From Demequina soli (GTDB taxonomy: Bacteria; Actinomycetota; Actinomycetes; Actinomycetales; Demequinaceae): a DNA stretch of 64,000 bases. Position numbers and translations under genes: made by a program. The stretch covers positions 451,736-515,735 of the forward strand of contig NZ_BBLZ01000002.1 of NCBI RefSeq assembly GCF_000971195.1, read 5' to 3'. Every line of letters begins with the position of its first letter. The first letter of the stretch is position 1. Below the pieces are notes generated by a model that saw only the letters and a program-made list of their open reading frames with translations, was not told the origin of the DNA and did not search any database. This document shows positions 20,014 through 28,358 of the stretch, piece after piece.

Positions 20014-20126
20014 GGTGGAGGCCGCTCGCTTTCTTGGCGCATCAGCGTCGATGGTGATCAGTTCTCCCTATCTTCCATGCAAACGCGCGGCGCTCGGAAC
20101 CACCTTCCGAAAGTTTTTGCGAACCT

Positions 20127-20933
20127 TTACGAGATGTCGTGAGAGAAGGTCGTGCGCCAGCCGATGAGCGCGGCGACCAGGCCGTATCCGAGCAGCACCG
20201 CGAGTCCCGCCCACTCGGGCAGCAGCGTGGCCAGCCCCGACGCGGAGTAGAAGCTGGTGCCCACGACGGCCTCGCCCGCGGCCCCCGGGAGGAACCGGGC
20301 GACGGGCTCCGCGGCGCTCCAGAATCCCGCGGCGACGCGCAGGAGCGGCTCGACCAGCTGCGTCCACACGAGCAGCCCGACCACCACGGCCACCTGGTTG
20401 GTGACGGCCGTGCCGAAGCCGACGCCGACGAGCATCCACGCGGCCATCGCGGCGACGGTGAGGCCCAGGGTGCGCCACACCTCCGGGTCGCCGAGCATCG
20501 TCTCCCCGCCGGCGATCGCGAGCGCGGGTGCGCCCACGCCGACGGCCACCGCGGCGGCGACCAGCCCGTAGAGGAGGGCGAACGGCACGGCGGCGACGAG
20601 CTTCGCCGCGATCACGCGAGAGCGGCGCGGCTCCGCGAGGAGCGTCGTCGCGATGGTGCGGTGGCGGAACTCGGAGGTGACGATGATCGCGCCGAACGCG
20701 AGGGGGAACACGTAGGCGAGCGACACACCCGCCGTGTAGACCGTGAGCGCGAGCTGCGTGCCCTCGATCGCGAGCGGCTGGCCGTCAAGGCCGGTGCCCG
20801 CGTCGCCCTGGGTCATGGCGAACGCGAAGACCGCGGCGAAGAACGCGACCGCGGCGGCCATCATCGCGAGCAGCGCCCACCACAGGCGGGTCGACAGGAT
20901 CTTGCGCCACTCGGCGCTGATCGCGGCGCTCAT
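20127..20933 (-). CDS. ABC-2 type transporter permease
   Basis: A 268-residue membrane protein with about six hydrophobic segments and the typical opening MSAAISAEWRKILSTRLWWALL of ABC-2 permeases that pair with a single ATPase. It has the usual loop TSEFRHRTIATTLLAEPRR after the second segment. The ATG at 20933 overlaps the stop of the ATPase gene by four bases. The substrate is unknown; such two-gene exporters often move peptides or antibiotics. Stop is TAA, unusual in this GC-rich window. Confidence 0.88.
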   Translation of the reverse strand: MSAAISAEWRKILSTRLWWALLAMMAAAVAFFAAVFAFAMTQGDAGTGLDGQPLAIEGTQLALTVYTAGVSLAYVFPLAFGAIIVTSEFRHRTIATTLLAEPRRSRVIAAKLVAAVPFALLYGLVAAAVAVGVGAPALAIAGGETMLGDPEVWRTLGLTVAAMAAWMLVGVGFGTAVTNQVAVVVGLLVWTQLVEPLLRVAAGFWSAAEPVARFLPGAAGEAVVGTSFYSASGLATLLPEWAGLAVLLGYGLVAALIGWRTTFSHDIS

Positions 20934-21820
20934 GCCGCCGCCTCCGTCATCCGCAGGAAGACCTGCTCGAGCGTCTCGCCGGACCCGGCGAGGCCGTGCA
21001 CCTCGACGCCCGCGGCGAACGCGCGGGCGCCCAGCGCCGCGGCGTCGAGGTCCGGCACCACGAGCGTCGCCGGATCCGCGAGCGTCGCCCCGGGGAGGTC
21101 CGCCGCGAGGAGCGCGAGGCGCGCGGCGTCGGGGGAGCGCAGCGTCGCGGACGGCCGCGCGAGGCGGTGCAGGTCCGCGAGAGAAGACGTGTGCCGCACG
21201 CGTCCGCCCGCGATGATGACGACGTCGTCGACCGTCTGCTCGACCTCGCCCAGGAGGTGGGAGGACAGCAGCACGGTGCCGCCGCGCGCGGCGAAGGCGC
21301 GCAGGAACGCGCGCATCCACGTGATGCCCGCGGGGTCGAGGCCGTTCGCGGGCTCGTCGAGCACGAGCGCGGCGGGCTCGCCCAGCAGCGCCGTCGCGAG
21401 CCCGAGCCGCTGGCGCATGCCCATCGAGAACCCGCCCACGCGGCGCCCGGCCGCGCCGTCCATGCCGACCATCGCGAGCGCCTCGTCGCAGCGCGCGTCG
21501 TCGGCGCCGACGAGCGGCGCGACCGTGCGCAGGTGCTCGCGCGCCGTGCGTCCGGGGTGGAAGCCCGCCTCGAGGTGGGCGCCCACGACCGTGCCGGGGT
21601 GCTCGAGCGCGGCGTACGCCGCCCCGCCGATGGTCGCCGCGCCCGCGGTGGGCGTGACCAGGCCGAGCAGCGCGCGAAGGGTGGTCGTCTTGCCGGCGCC
21701 GTTGGGGCCCAGGAACCCGGTGACGCGGCCCGGCTCCGCGACGAACGACGCGTCCTCGACGGCGGTCACGGCGCCGTAGCGCTTGGTGAGGGACTCGACA
21801 GCGATCCGCGGCCCGTCCAT
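20930..21820 (-). CDS. ABC transporter ATP-binding protein
   Basis: The 296-residue ATPase has Walker A GPNGAGKTTT (38-47), signature FSMGMRQRLGLA and Walker B ALVLDEPANGLDP, with a C-terminal extension typical of CcmA-like exporters. ATG 21820 is used because GGAGG lies eight bases upstream; a GTG nine bases earlier is less likely. With the overlapping permease it forms a two-gene exporter. The palindromic operator at 21841-21859 covers its probable promoter, so a GntR-type repressor, not encoded nearby, may control it. Confidence 0.92.
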   Translation of the reverse strand: MDGPRIAVESLTKRYGAVTAVEDASFVAEPGRVTGFLGPNGAGKTTTLRALLGLVTPTAGAATIGGAAYAALEHPGTVVGAHLEAGFHPGRTAREHLRTVAPLVGADDARCDEALAMVGMDGAAGRRVGGFSMGMRQRLGLATALLGEPAALVLDEPANGLDPAGITWMRAFLRAFAARGGTVLLSSHLLGEVEQTVDDVVIIAGGRVRHTSSLADLHRLARPSATLRSPDAARLALLAADLPGATLADPATLVVPDLDAAALGARAFAAGVEVHGLAGSGETLEQVFLRMTEAAA

Positions 21821-21840
21821 GGGCGACACCTCCGGTAGTT

Positions 21841-21859
21841 GTTATAGATGAACTATAAC
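21841..21859. promoter_or_regulatory. palindromic operator GTTATAG-N5-CTATAAC
   Basis: Perfect seven-base arms around ATGAA, in an AT-rich spot between the ABC ATPase (minus) and the CNNM gene (plus). Read on the minus strand, TATAAC at its edge could be the exporter -10, so a bound repressor would block transcription. The shape fits YtrA-like GntR operators; this is inference. Confidence 0.6.
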
Positions 21860-21906
21860 GCGACGCCCTGTCCGTCGCGGGCGCCGCCCTGTATCCTGTC
21901 GGGACC

Positions 21907-21936
21907 ATGGACCCTGACAGTTGCAGCCCCTCATGA
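21907..21936 (+). CDS. possible leaderless 9-codon upstream ORF
   Basis: ATG 21907 opens a frame of nine codons (MDPDSCSPS) whose TGA overlaps the ATG of the next gene (ATGA). TATCCT at 21892-21897 stands nine bases before it. This is the arrangement expected for a leaderless uORF coupled to the downstream gene, but no conservation can be tested here. Confidence 0.3.
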   Translation: MDPDSCSPS

Positions 21937-23231
21937 CCGCCTGGATCCTCGTCGGAGTCGGCGTCCTGCTGACGCTCGGCACCGCGATCTTCGTCGCCGC
22001 GGAGTTCTCCCTGGTGGCGCTCGACCCCTCGCACGTCGAGGACGGCCCCAAGGGCCGCCGCGTCCGCCACGCGCTCCGCCACCTCTCGACCCAGCTCTCG
22101 GGCGCGCAGGTCGGCATCACGCTCACGACCATCCTGCTCGGCTACACGGCCCAGCCGGCGCTCGTCGAGCTGCTGTCGATCCCGCTGTCCGACAGCGCCC
22201 TGTCCCGCGCCGCCGTCGCGGGCATCGCGGGAACGGCCTCGCTCGTGATCGTCAACGCATTCTCGATGATCGTCGGCGAGCTCGTGCCCAAGAACCTCGC
22301 GCTCGCGGAGCCGGTGCGCACCGCGCGCGTCGCGGCCCCGCTCAACATGGGCTTCACCACGGCCCTGCGCCCGGTGATCGCGTCGCTCAACGCCGCGGCC
22401 AACGGGATCCTCCGGCTGATGGGCATCGAGCCCAAGGAGGAGCTCGCGGGCGGCCGCTCGCGCCAGGAGCTCGCGGCGCTCGTGAGCCGCAGCGCCGAGG
22501 CGGGCACGCTCGCCCCCTCGACCGCGCTGCTGCTGAAGAACTCGATCGAGCTCGACGACCTCGCCGCGATCGACGTCATGACCGACCGCACGCGCCTCCA
22601 CACGCTGGGCCGCGACGCCTCGGCCGCCGACGTCATCGGCGCGTCGCGCGCGACCGGGCACTCGCGCTTCCCCGTCGTCGGGGACGGCCCCGACGACGTC
22701 CTCGGCATCGTCCACCTGCGCGCCGCGATCGCCGTGCCCGCGCATCGTCGCCCCGAGGTGCCCGTGGGCGCCCTCATGGTCGACGCGCCGCGCGTGCCGG
22801 AGACGATGCAGATGGGACCCCTGCTGGTCGAGCTGCGCGACGTCGGGCCCCAGTGCGCGATCGTCGTCGACGAGTACGGCGGCACCGCCGGCCTCGTCAC
22901 GCTCGAGGACGTGGTGGAGGAGCTCGTGGGAGAGGTCGCCGACGAGCACGACCGCCGCCGCGCCGCGGTCCACCGCGCGCCCGGCGGCGCGTGGATCGTC
23001 CCCGGCGAGCTGCGCCCCGACGAGGTGCGCGAGCGCACCGGGCTCACCGTTCCGGAGTCGCCCGCGTACGAGACGCTCGGCGGCTTCGTGATGGCCCGCC
23101 TGGGCCGCGTCGGCCAGCCCGGCGACACGGTCGAGGCGCCCGGCGTGACCGCGCGCGTCGAGCGCATGGACGGCCGCCGCATCGACCGCGTGCGCCTCAC
23201 ACCCGTCGAGGACGCGGAGGCCCAGGCATGA
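21933..23231 (+). CDS. CNNM/CorC (HlyC) family membrane protein, first copy
   Basis: The 432-residue protein has an N-terminal DUF21/CNNM transmembrane domain (about 1-190, with MIVGELVPKNLAL), two CBS domains (about 210-335, ending VDEYGGTAGLVTLEDVVEELVGE) and a C-terminal CorC/HlyC domain (about 350-430). Such proteins are implicated in Mg2+/Co2+ efflux. ATG 21933 is chosen because it matches the family N-terminus and overlaps the small upstream frame; an in-frame TTG at 21921 lacks any ribosome site. It is followed by a second, shorter paralogue with a four-base overlap. Confidence 0.88.
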   Translation: MTAWILVGVGVLLTLGTAIFVAAEFSLVALDPSHVEDGPKGRRVRHALRHLSTQLSGAQVGITLTTILLGYTAQPALVELLSIPLSDSALSRAAVAGIAGTASLVIVNAFSMIVGELVPKNLALAEPVRTARVAAPLNMGFTTALRPVIASLNAAANGILRLMGIEPKEELAGGRSRQELAALVSRSAEAGTLAPSTALLLKNSIELDDLAAIDVMTDRTRLHTLGRDASAADVIGASRATGHSRFPVVGDGPDDVLGIVHLRAAIAVPAHRRPEVPVGALMVDAPRVPETMQMGPLLVELRDVGPQCAIVVDEYGGTAGLVTLEDVVEELVGEVADEHDRRRAAVHRAPGGAWIVPGELRPDEVRERTGLTVPESPAYETLGGFVMARLGRVGQPGDTVEAPGVTARVERMDGRRIDRVRLTPVEDAEAQA

Positions 23232-24268
23232 GCCCCGGCATGATCCTCGCGATCGTCGGCCTGCTGCTCGCCAACGCGTTCTTCGTGGGCGCCGAGTTCG
23301 CGATCATCTCGGCGCGCCGCAGCTCGATCGAGCCGCGCGCCGAGGAGGGCTCGCGCGCCGCCCGGACGGTCCTGTGGGCGATGGAGAACGTCTCCCTCAT
23401 GCTCGCGACGTCGCAGCTGGGCATCACCGTGTGCTCGGTCGCGCTCGGTGTGGTGGCGGAGCCCGCGCTCGCGCACGCCCTCGAGCCGGTCCTCCACGCG
23501 GTCGGCGTGTCGGAGTCGGCCGCTCACGGCGTCGCCGTCGTGATCGCCCTGCTCGTCATCGTCGGCCTCCACGTGGTGGTCGGCGAGATGGTGCCCAAGA
23601 ACTCGGCCGTGTCGAGCCCCGACCGCGCCGCGCTCATCTTCGGCCCGCCGCTCGTCGCGATCGCGCGCGTGGTCAAGCCGATCATCGTCGCGCTCAACTG
23701 GATCGCGAACGGCGTGGTCCGGCTGCTCGGCTTCGAGCCCAAGGACGAGGTCGCCAGCACGTTCACGGCCGACGAGGTGCAGAGCATCGTCGAGCGCTCC
23801 TCCGCCGAGGGCACCATCTCCGACCCCAGCGGCCTGCTCACCACCGCCATCGAGTTCTCGGAGCGGTCGGTCGACGAGGTGATGGTGCCGGTCGCGCAGC
23901 TGCGCGCGGTCGAGCTCGGCGTGACGGTCGACGACCTCGAGCGGGTCGCCACCGCGACCGGCTACTCGCGCTTCCCGGTGCGCGAGGACGGCGCCTTCGT
24001 GGGCTACCTCCACATCAAGGACGCGCTCTATGCGCGGCCGGGGGAGCGGGAGGAGCCCATCCAGGCCTGGCGCGTGCGGGACCTCCCGTCGATCGCCCAC
24101 GGCGCCGAGGTCGAGCTCGGGCTCGCGCTCATGCGCCGCTCCGGCGCGCACGTCGCGAGCGTGGTGCGCGACGGCGAGACGCTCGGCATGGTGTTCCTCG
24201 AGGACATCCTCGAGGAGCTCGTCGGCGAGGTGCGCGACTCGCTCGCCCGCCGCGACGCCGACGCCTGA
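23228..24268 (+). CDS. CNNM family membrane protein, second copy
   Basis: This 346-residue paralogue has the DUF21 domain (about 1-190, including VVVGEMVPKNSAV) and CBS domains (about 205-340, VFLEDILEELVGEV), but it stops before a CorC/HlyC domain. It overlaps the first copy by four bases (ATGA). Tandem pairs in which only the first member has the C-terminal domain are common in actinobacteria, suggesting the two form a heteromeric transporter or regulator for divalent cations. No terminator is obvious before the inverted repeat at about 24300-24340. Confidence 0.88.
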   Translation: MSPGMILAIVGLLLANAFFVGAEFAIISARRSSIEPRAEEGSRAARTVLWAMENVSLMLATSQLGITVCSVALGVVAEPALAHALEPVLHAVGVSESAAHGVAVVIALLVIVGLHVVVGEMVPKNSAVSSPDRAALIFGPPLVAIARVVKPIIVALNWIANGVVRLLGFEPKDEVASTFTADEVQSIVERSSAEGTISDPSGLLTTAIEFSERSVDEVMVPVAQLRAVELGVTVDDLERVATATGYSRFPVREDGAFVGYLHIKDALYARPGEREEPIQAWRVRDLPSIAHGAEVELGLALMRRSGAHVASVVRDGETLGMVFLEDILEELVGEVRDSLARRDADA

Positions 24269-24337
24269 CAGGGCGGCTCGACCCGCGCGTCCGGGGTGCC
24301 CCTGGGGGTGTGTGATCGACCCGACATCCCCAGGGGG

Positions 24338-24367
24338 TTGGCCCCACCGTTACCGTTTGGTAATAAT
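24338..24367 (+). promoter_or_regulatory. promoter and inverted repeat of the M15 peptidase gene
   Basis: TTGGCC (24338-24343) and TAATAA (24361-24366) are 17 bases apart, a good vegetative promoter. The palindrome TTACCGTTTGGTAA (24350-24363) overlaps the -10. Its GGTAAC-type half-sites resemble those of the MtrA response regulator, which controls wall hydrolases in actinobacteria; the match is judged by eye. Confidence 0.55.
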
Positions 24368-24431
24368 TGTCCTGGCCTCCAGGGATCCTCGTGTCCGGGG
24401 GCCGTCATGCATCGGCAGTCTGAGGGAGTTC

Positions 24432-25235
24432 ATGGTGAGCATGCGCGGCGCGCTTCATGCACAGCGCCAGCCTCACCCTCCCCGCCGGTCCCGTCGTGAG
24501 CGTCGGATCGAGCACACGCAGCAGCTCCAGGTCCGGACCACGCGTCGTCGCCGCCAGGTCGCGACCCGTGGCGGCGTGATCCTCGGCTTCCTCGCGGCGA
24601 TGGTCGTGTACCCCGTGATGGGCACCATCGCCCCCTACGCCAACGCCGCGGAGGCCATCCCCGGCGTGGTCAAGGGCGAGGCCCCCACCACCGCCACCGC
24701 GATCCTTGGCGCCGGCCCTCAGTTCGCGTCCTCCGACCTTCCCCTGCCGACAGTCGACGACTCGTCCGCGGCGATCCTCACCGCCAACGACGTGCCCGTC
24801 GTGTCGAACCTCCTGCCCGACTGCGACCCCGACTTCGACCCGAACATGGTCAACGGCCAGCTCCGCAGCGACCAGCTGTGCCAGCTGTGGGTCTCCGGCG
24901 AGTACATGCGGCCCGACGCCGCGATGGCGCTCGCCGCGCTCAACGAGCAGTTCAAGACCGAGTTCGGCACGGACATCTGCATCGCCTCGAGCTACCGCTC
25001 GCTGTCGCAGCAGTACTCCACCAAGGCGACGCGCGGTTACCTCGCGGCGACGCCCGGCACGTCGATGCACGGCCTGGGCCTCGCGGTCGACTTCTGCCGC
25101 ACGCACGCCTCGGGCGTGTACTACGCGTGGCTGTCGCGCAACGCCGGCACGTACGGCTTCTGGAACCCGGACTGGGCCAAGACCACCAAGTACGAGCCGT
25201 GGCACTGGGAGTACATGACCTACGACGCCTACTGA
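24432..25235 (+). CDS. M15 family D-alanyl-D-alanine carboxypeptidase-like protein
   Basis: The 267-residue protein has a basic N-terminus, one membrane anchor (about 46-68), a linker and a C-terminal VanY/M15 zinc peptidase domain. Zinc ligands are visible as SMHGLGLAVDF (His and Asp of HxxxxxxD) and PWHWEY. Such enzymes trim the peptidoglycan stem peptide outside the cell. The ATG at 24432 has GGGAG only three bases away; GTG 24435 has better spacing and may be the true start. The upstream promoter is unusually strong for this window. A hairpin terminator follows the stop. Confidence 0.88.
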   Translation: MVSMRGALHAQRQPHPPRRSRRERRIEHTQQLQVRTTRRRRQVATRGGVILGFLAAMVVYPVMGTIAPYANAAEAIPGVVKGEAPTTATAILGAGPQFASSDLPLPTVDDSSAAILTANDVPVVSNLLPDCDPDFDPNMVNGQLRSDQLCQLWVSGEYMRPDAAMALAALNEQFKTEFGTDICIASSYRSLSQQYSTKATRGYLAATPGTSMHGLGLAVDFCRTHASGVYYAWLSRNAGTYGFWNPDWAKTTKYEPWHWEYMTYDAY

Positions 25236-25252
25236 GCGTCGACCGCACCGCC

Positions 25253-25282
25253 AGGCCCGCGCCCCTCGGGGAGGCGGGCCTT
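25253..25282 (+). terminator. hairpin terminator after M15 gene
   Basis: AGGCCCGC pairs with GCGGGCCT around an inner CCCC/GGGG stem and is followed by TTCGTCGTC. A copy of CGCATCGTCCCC lies 17 bases further on. Confidence 0.8.
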
Positions 25283-25354
25283 CGTCGTCCCCGGCCGCCG
25301 CATCGTCCCCGGTGAGCGGGGTGTAGGACTGGGAGGAGACGCGAGGAGGCGGGT

Positions 25355-26443
25355 GTGCGGGTCGGAGTGCCGCGAGAGACCAAGAGCGGGGAGACGCGGG
25401 TCGCGCTCACGCCCGACGGCGCGCACGCGCTGGCCGCGCGCGGCCACCGGGTGACGGTCGAGTCCGGCGCCGGGGCGTCGGCGGGCCTCCCGGACGATGC
25501 GTACCTCGCCGTCGGCGCCGTCGTCGGGACCGCGGCCGAGGCGTGGGAGGCGGACCTCGTCGTCAAGGTCAAGGAGCCGCAGCCCAACGAGCTCGCCCTC
25601 CTGCGCGGCAACGTCCTGGTCACGTTCCTCCACCTCGCGGCGAACCGTGTGCTCGCCGACGCGCTCGTCGCCGCGGGCACCACGGCGCTGTCGTACGACA
25701 CGGTCCGGCTCCCGGACGGGACGCTGCCGCTGCTGACCCCCATGAGCGAGGTCGCCGGCAGGCTCGCGGTCCTCGCGGGCGCCCACCACCTGCTCACCCC
25801 GCACGGCGGGCGCGGCGTGCTGCTGTCCGGCGTGCCCGGGGTACCGGGCGCGCGCGTCACCGTGCTCGGTGCCGGGGTGGCCGGCTCGCACGCGATCGCC
25901 CAGGCCGTCGCGATGGGCGCCGAGGTCACCGCGATCGACCTCTCGCTCGAGGCGCTGCGGCGGATCGACGCGCGGCACGGCGGCGCCGTGCGCACGCTCG
26001 CCTCGACGGAGGGGGCGATCGCGGACGAGGTGCGCGCGTCGGACCTCGTCATCGGCGCCGTCCTGGTGCCCGGCCGGCCTGCGCCCACGGTGGTCTCCCA
26101 CGCGATGGTCGCCGCGATGCGGCCGGGCAGCGTGCTCGTCGACATCGCGATCGACCAGGGCGGCTGCCTCGCCGACTCGGTGCCGACCACGCACGCCGAC
26201 CCCGTGCGCCGCGTCGAGGGCGCGCTCATCTACGCGGTCGCGAACATGCCCGCGGCGGTCGGCGCCACCGCCACGCGCGCGCTCACCAACGCGACGCTGC
26301 CGTACCTCCTCCGCCTCGCCGACGGGGTGGACGATGCGGTGGCGGGCGACCCCGCGCTCGCGGCGGGGGTCAACGTGCGGGGCGGGCGCATCGTCCATCC
26401 CGCCGTCGCGGAGGCGTTCGGGACGGCGTCGGCGCCCGCCTAG
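25355..26443 (+). CDS. ald: alanine dehydrogenase
   Basis: The 362-residue enzyme matches NAD-dependent alanine dehydrogenase, which interconverts alanine and pyruvate plus ammonia. The N-terminal half has VGVPRETKSGETRVALTP, VVKVKEPQ (catalytic Lys region) and FLHLAAN (catalytic His). The NAD-binding domain has VTVLGAGVAGSHA (about 170). GTG 25355 follows AGGAGG at five bases. Three copies of the ten-base GGACGATGCG motif lie within the gene, two of them near its 3' end. Its TAG stop is also the first half of a likely -10 for the next gene. Confidence 0.9.
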   Translation: MRVGVPRETKSGETRVALTPDGAHALAARGHRVTVESGAGASAGLPDDAYLAVGAVVGTAAEAWEADLVVKVKEPQPNELALLRGNVLVTFLHLAANRVLADALVAAGTTALSYDTVRLPDGTLPLLTPMSEVAGRLAVLAGAHHLLTPHGGRGVLLSGVPGVPGARVTVLGAGVAGSHAIAQAVAMGAEVTAIDLSLEALRRIDARHGGAVRTLASTEGAIADEVRASDLVIGAVLVPGRPAPTVVSHAMVAAMRPGSVLVDIAIDQGGCLADSVPTTHADPVRRVEGALIYAVANMPAAVGATATRALTNATLPYLLRLADGVDDAVAGDPALAAGVNVRGGRIVHPAVAEAFGTASAPA

Positions 26444-26453
26444 GCTGGGCGCC

Positions 26454-26975
26454 ATGTCGCAGTCCCCGCAGAGCCCGCAGCAACCCGAGCCGTCCGAGCC
26501 GCCGCGCAGCTGGCTCCCGATCGCGATCGCCGGCGGCATCGCGCTGCTGGTGATCGTCATCGCGTTCGTCTCGGCGGCGTCGCGCTCGGGCATGAGCGCC
26601 GCGCACCAGTCGGCCATCACGGTGTGCGAGGACGCCTACGCGGCGACCGGCGCGGACACCGGCCAGCAGCCGCGGATCGAGGCCGGCGACGTGTACTCGG
26701 CGTCCGACTGGCGCGACCTGCGGGACCTGGTGGAGCAGCAGGGCCTCATCGACGGCGCGACCTCGAAGGTGCCCGCCGACACGGCGGACGCGCTCGACGC
26801 GGCGGCCGCCTCCCTGACCAAGGGCGGCACGGACCACGTCACCGTCGTGTGGTGGCTCGAGTCCGAGAAGCACCTGGTGTGCACCGTGGACGTGAACGGC
26901 GACGTCGCCGACGCCTCGACGGTCCGACTCGGGCCGCTCACGGCGGACACGTGGAAGGGCGCGGACCAGGGCTGA
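26454..26975 (+). CDS. hypothetical single-pass membrane protein
   Basis: I do not recognise this 173-residue protein. It has a Gln/Pro/Ser-rich cytoplasmic N-terminus, one membrane segment (about 20-43, LPIAIAGGIALLVIVIAFVS) and a soluble outer domain with two cysteines (in ITVCEDAY and LVCTVDV) that might form a disulfide. TAGGCT (26441-26446), which includes the stop codon of ald, is seven bases before the ATG, so the message is probably leaderless. Its function is unknown. Confidence 0.65.
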   Translation: MSQSPQSPQQPEPSEPPRSWLPIAIAGGIALLVIVIAFVSAASRSGMSAAHQSAITVCEDAYAATGADTGQQPRIEAGDVYSASDWRDLRDLVEQQGLIDGATSKVPADTADALDAAAASLTKGGTDHVTVVWWLESEKHLVCTVDVNGDVADASTVRLGPLTADTWKGADQG

Positions 26976-26991
26976 GCCCCGCGCCGCCCCG

Positions 26992-28134
26992 TCAGGAGGG
27001 CAGGGCTGCCGGCACGTCCGCGCGCGACCCGACCGCGTCCTGGACGCGGTCGAACCCGTCCGCCTGGGCGAGCGCGACGAGCTCGCGCGCGATCGTGCCG
27101 ACCACCGCGGGGCCGCGGAAGATCAGTCCGGACACCAGCTCGACGAGCGTCGCGCCGGCCGTGATCTTGTCGTACGCGTGGCGGCCGTCGAACACGCCGC
27201 CGAGCCCGGCCAGCGTGAGCCGGTCGCCCGCGTGCAGGTAGGTGCGACGCACGAGCTCGGTGCTGAGGTCGCGCACGGGTCGGCCCGACAGGTTGCCCTT
27301 GACGGCCGGGTCCATCGTGACCGTGTCGCGATCCTTGCGGAGGTTGGCCAGGGTGAGGCCGTCGACGCGGTGGTCGAGCGCGACGTCGACGAGGTCGCGG
27401 AACGCCTCCCAGGGCTTGTCGGACGGCATCTTGAGGACGATGCGCTGCGACGGCGCCGCCGCGTCCACGGCCGTGAGCAGCCGGTCGAGCGCCTCGGGGC
27501 TCGTGAAGGCCTCGCCGACCATGGTGTTGGGGCACGAGATGTTGAGCTCGATCAGCGGGCTGAGGCCGTCGAGCGCCCGTACCGACGTCACGTAGTCCTC
27601 GACGCCCTCGGCCACGTCGCCCGTGAGGCCGTCGTTGGTGCGCGCGATCGAGATCGTGAACGGCAGCGCCGTGTACCGGGGGCTGCCGTGGGCGGCGAGG
27701 TCGCGCAGCCGCGCCGCGACGCGCTCGACGCCGCCGTTCGCGAGGCCCACGTGCACCACGAGCGACTCCTCGGCGGGCAGGCGGTGGAACCACGGGCGCG
27801 GGTTGCCGTCGCACACGCGCGACGTCACCGAGCCGAACGTGAGGAAGCCGAAGCCCGTCGCCTGGAGGATGCCGGGGATGGCGACGTTCTTGTCCAGGCC
27901 CGCGCCGAGGCCGAGCGGGTTGCGCAGCGCGAGGCCGTACGCCTCGGTGACGAGGGCCGGGTGCTCGTACGCGAGGAGCGCCTCCGCGGCGGCCACGACG
28001 GGTGTCACGCGCTGCGCCCACGAGCCGTACGTGATCATGTCGTCGTGCACCCGGTCGGGGTGCATCCGGAAGATCACCGGCTTGACGCCCCTCGTGTACA
28101 CCGTGGTCAGCGCGCTGCGCGCCATTGTTCCCAT
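26992..28134 (-). CDS. pyrD: dihydroorotate dehydrogenase (quinone), class 2
   Basis: PyrD oxidises dihydroorotate to orotate in pyrimidine synthesis and passes electrons to the membrane quinone pool. The 380-residue length, the N-terminal helix (FRMHPDRVHDDMITYGSWAQ), the FMN-site sequences GLGAGLDKN and LNISCPNT (whose Ser region holds the catalytic base of class 2 enzymes) and IVLKMPSD all fit. ATG 28134 is used; ATG 28125 three codons later is possible. It converges with the upstream membrane-protein gene, leaving only 16 bases. TAGCGT about 100 bases upstream (complement, near 28235) may be its -10. Confidence 0.93.
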   Translation of the reverse strand: MGTMARSALTTVYTRGVKPVIFRMHPDRVHDDMITYGSWAQRVTPVVAAAEALLAYEHPALVTEAYGLALRNPLGLGAGLDKNVAIPGILQATGFGFLTFGSVTSRVCDGNPRPWFHRLPAEESLVVHVGLANGGVERVAARLRDLAAHGSPRYTALPFTISIARTNDGLTGDVAEGVEDYVTSVRALDGLSPLIELNISCPNTMVGEAFTSPEALDRLLTAVDAAAPSQRIVLKMPSDKPWEAFRDLVDVALDHRVDGLTLANLRKDRDTVTMDPAVKGNLSGRPVRDLSTELVRRTYLHAGDRLTLAGLGGVFDGRHAYDKITAGATLVELVSGLIFRGPAVVGTIARELVALAQADGFDRVQDAVGSRADVPAALPS

Positions 28135-28319
28135 GCCGCCCCGTCCTTGTCGCATCGTCGCGTCACGGCGGGCGCGACGGGGACGGGCTCGCGGGTGCCG
28201 TGGCGCCCCTCGTCGGTGAGGTGGGCGCCACGCTACGGGCCGCCGCCGCCGGGCGACCGGGACCTCGGGACCTGGCGAACCCCGGGGCTCACGTCGGCAC
28301 GCGGCGCGGGGCATGAGAA

Positions 28320-28341
28320 AGGCCCCTCCGGGGAGGGGCCT
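28320..28341 (-). terminator. terminator of tRNA-Arg
   Basis: On the minus strand AGGCCCCTCC pairs with GGAGGGGCCT across a two-base gap, followed by TTCTC. It begins 18 bases after the mature 3' end of the tRNA. Confidence 0.8.
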
Positions 28342-28358
28342 TCGTCGTCTTCCGTGGG

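Noticed and set aside
20040..20100. A second sigma-R-like promoter (GGAAG-N19-GTT) before kgd
   Set aside because: The -35 element differs from GGAAT/GGAAC and lies within a short GGAA..TTCC inverted repeat; support is too weak.
24300..24345. Possible riboswitch before the M15 peptidase gene
   Set aside because: The CCCCTGGGG inverted repeat lies upstream of or within the promoter, leaving only about 60 bases of leader, too little for a known riboswitch.
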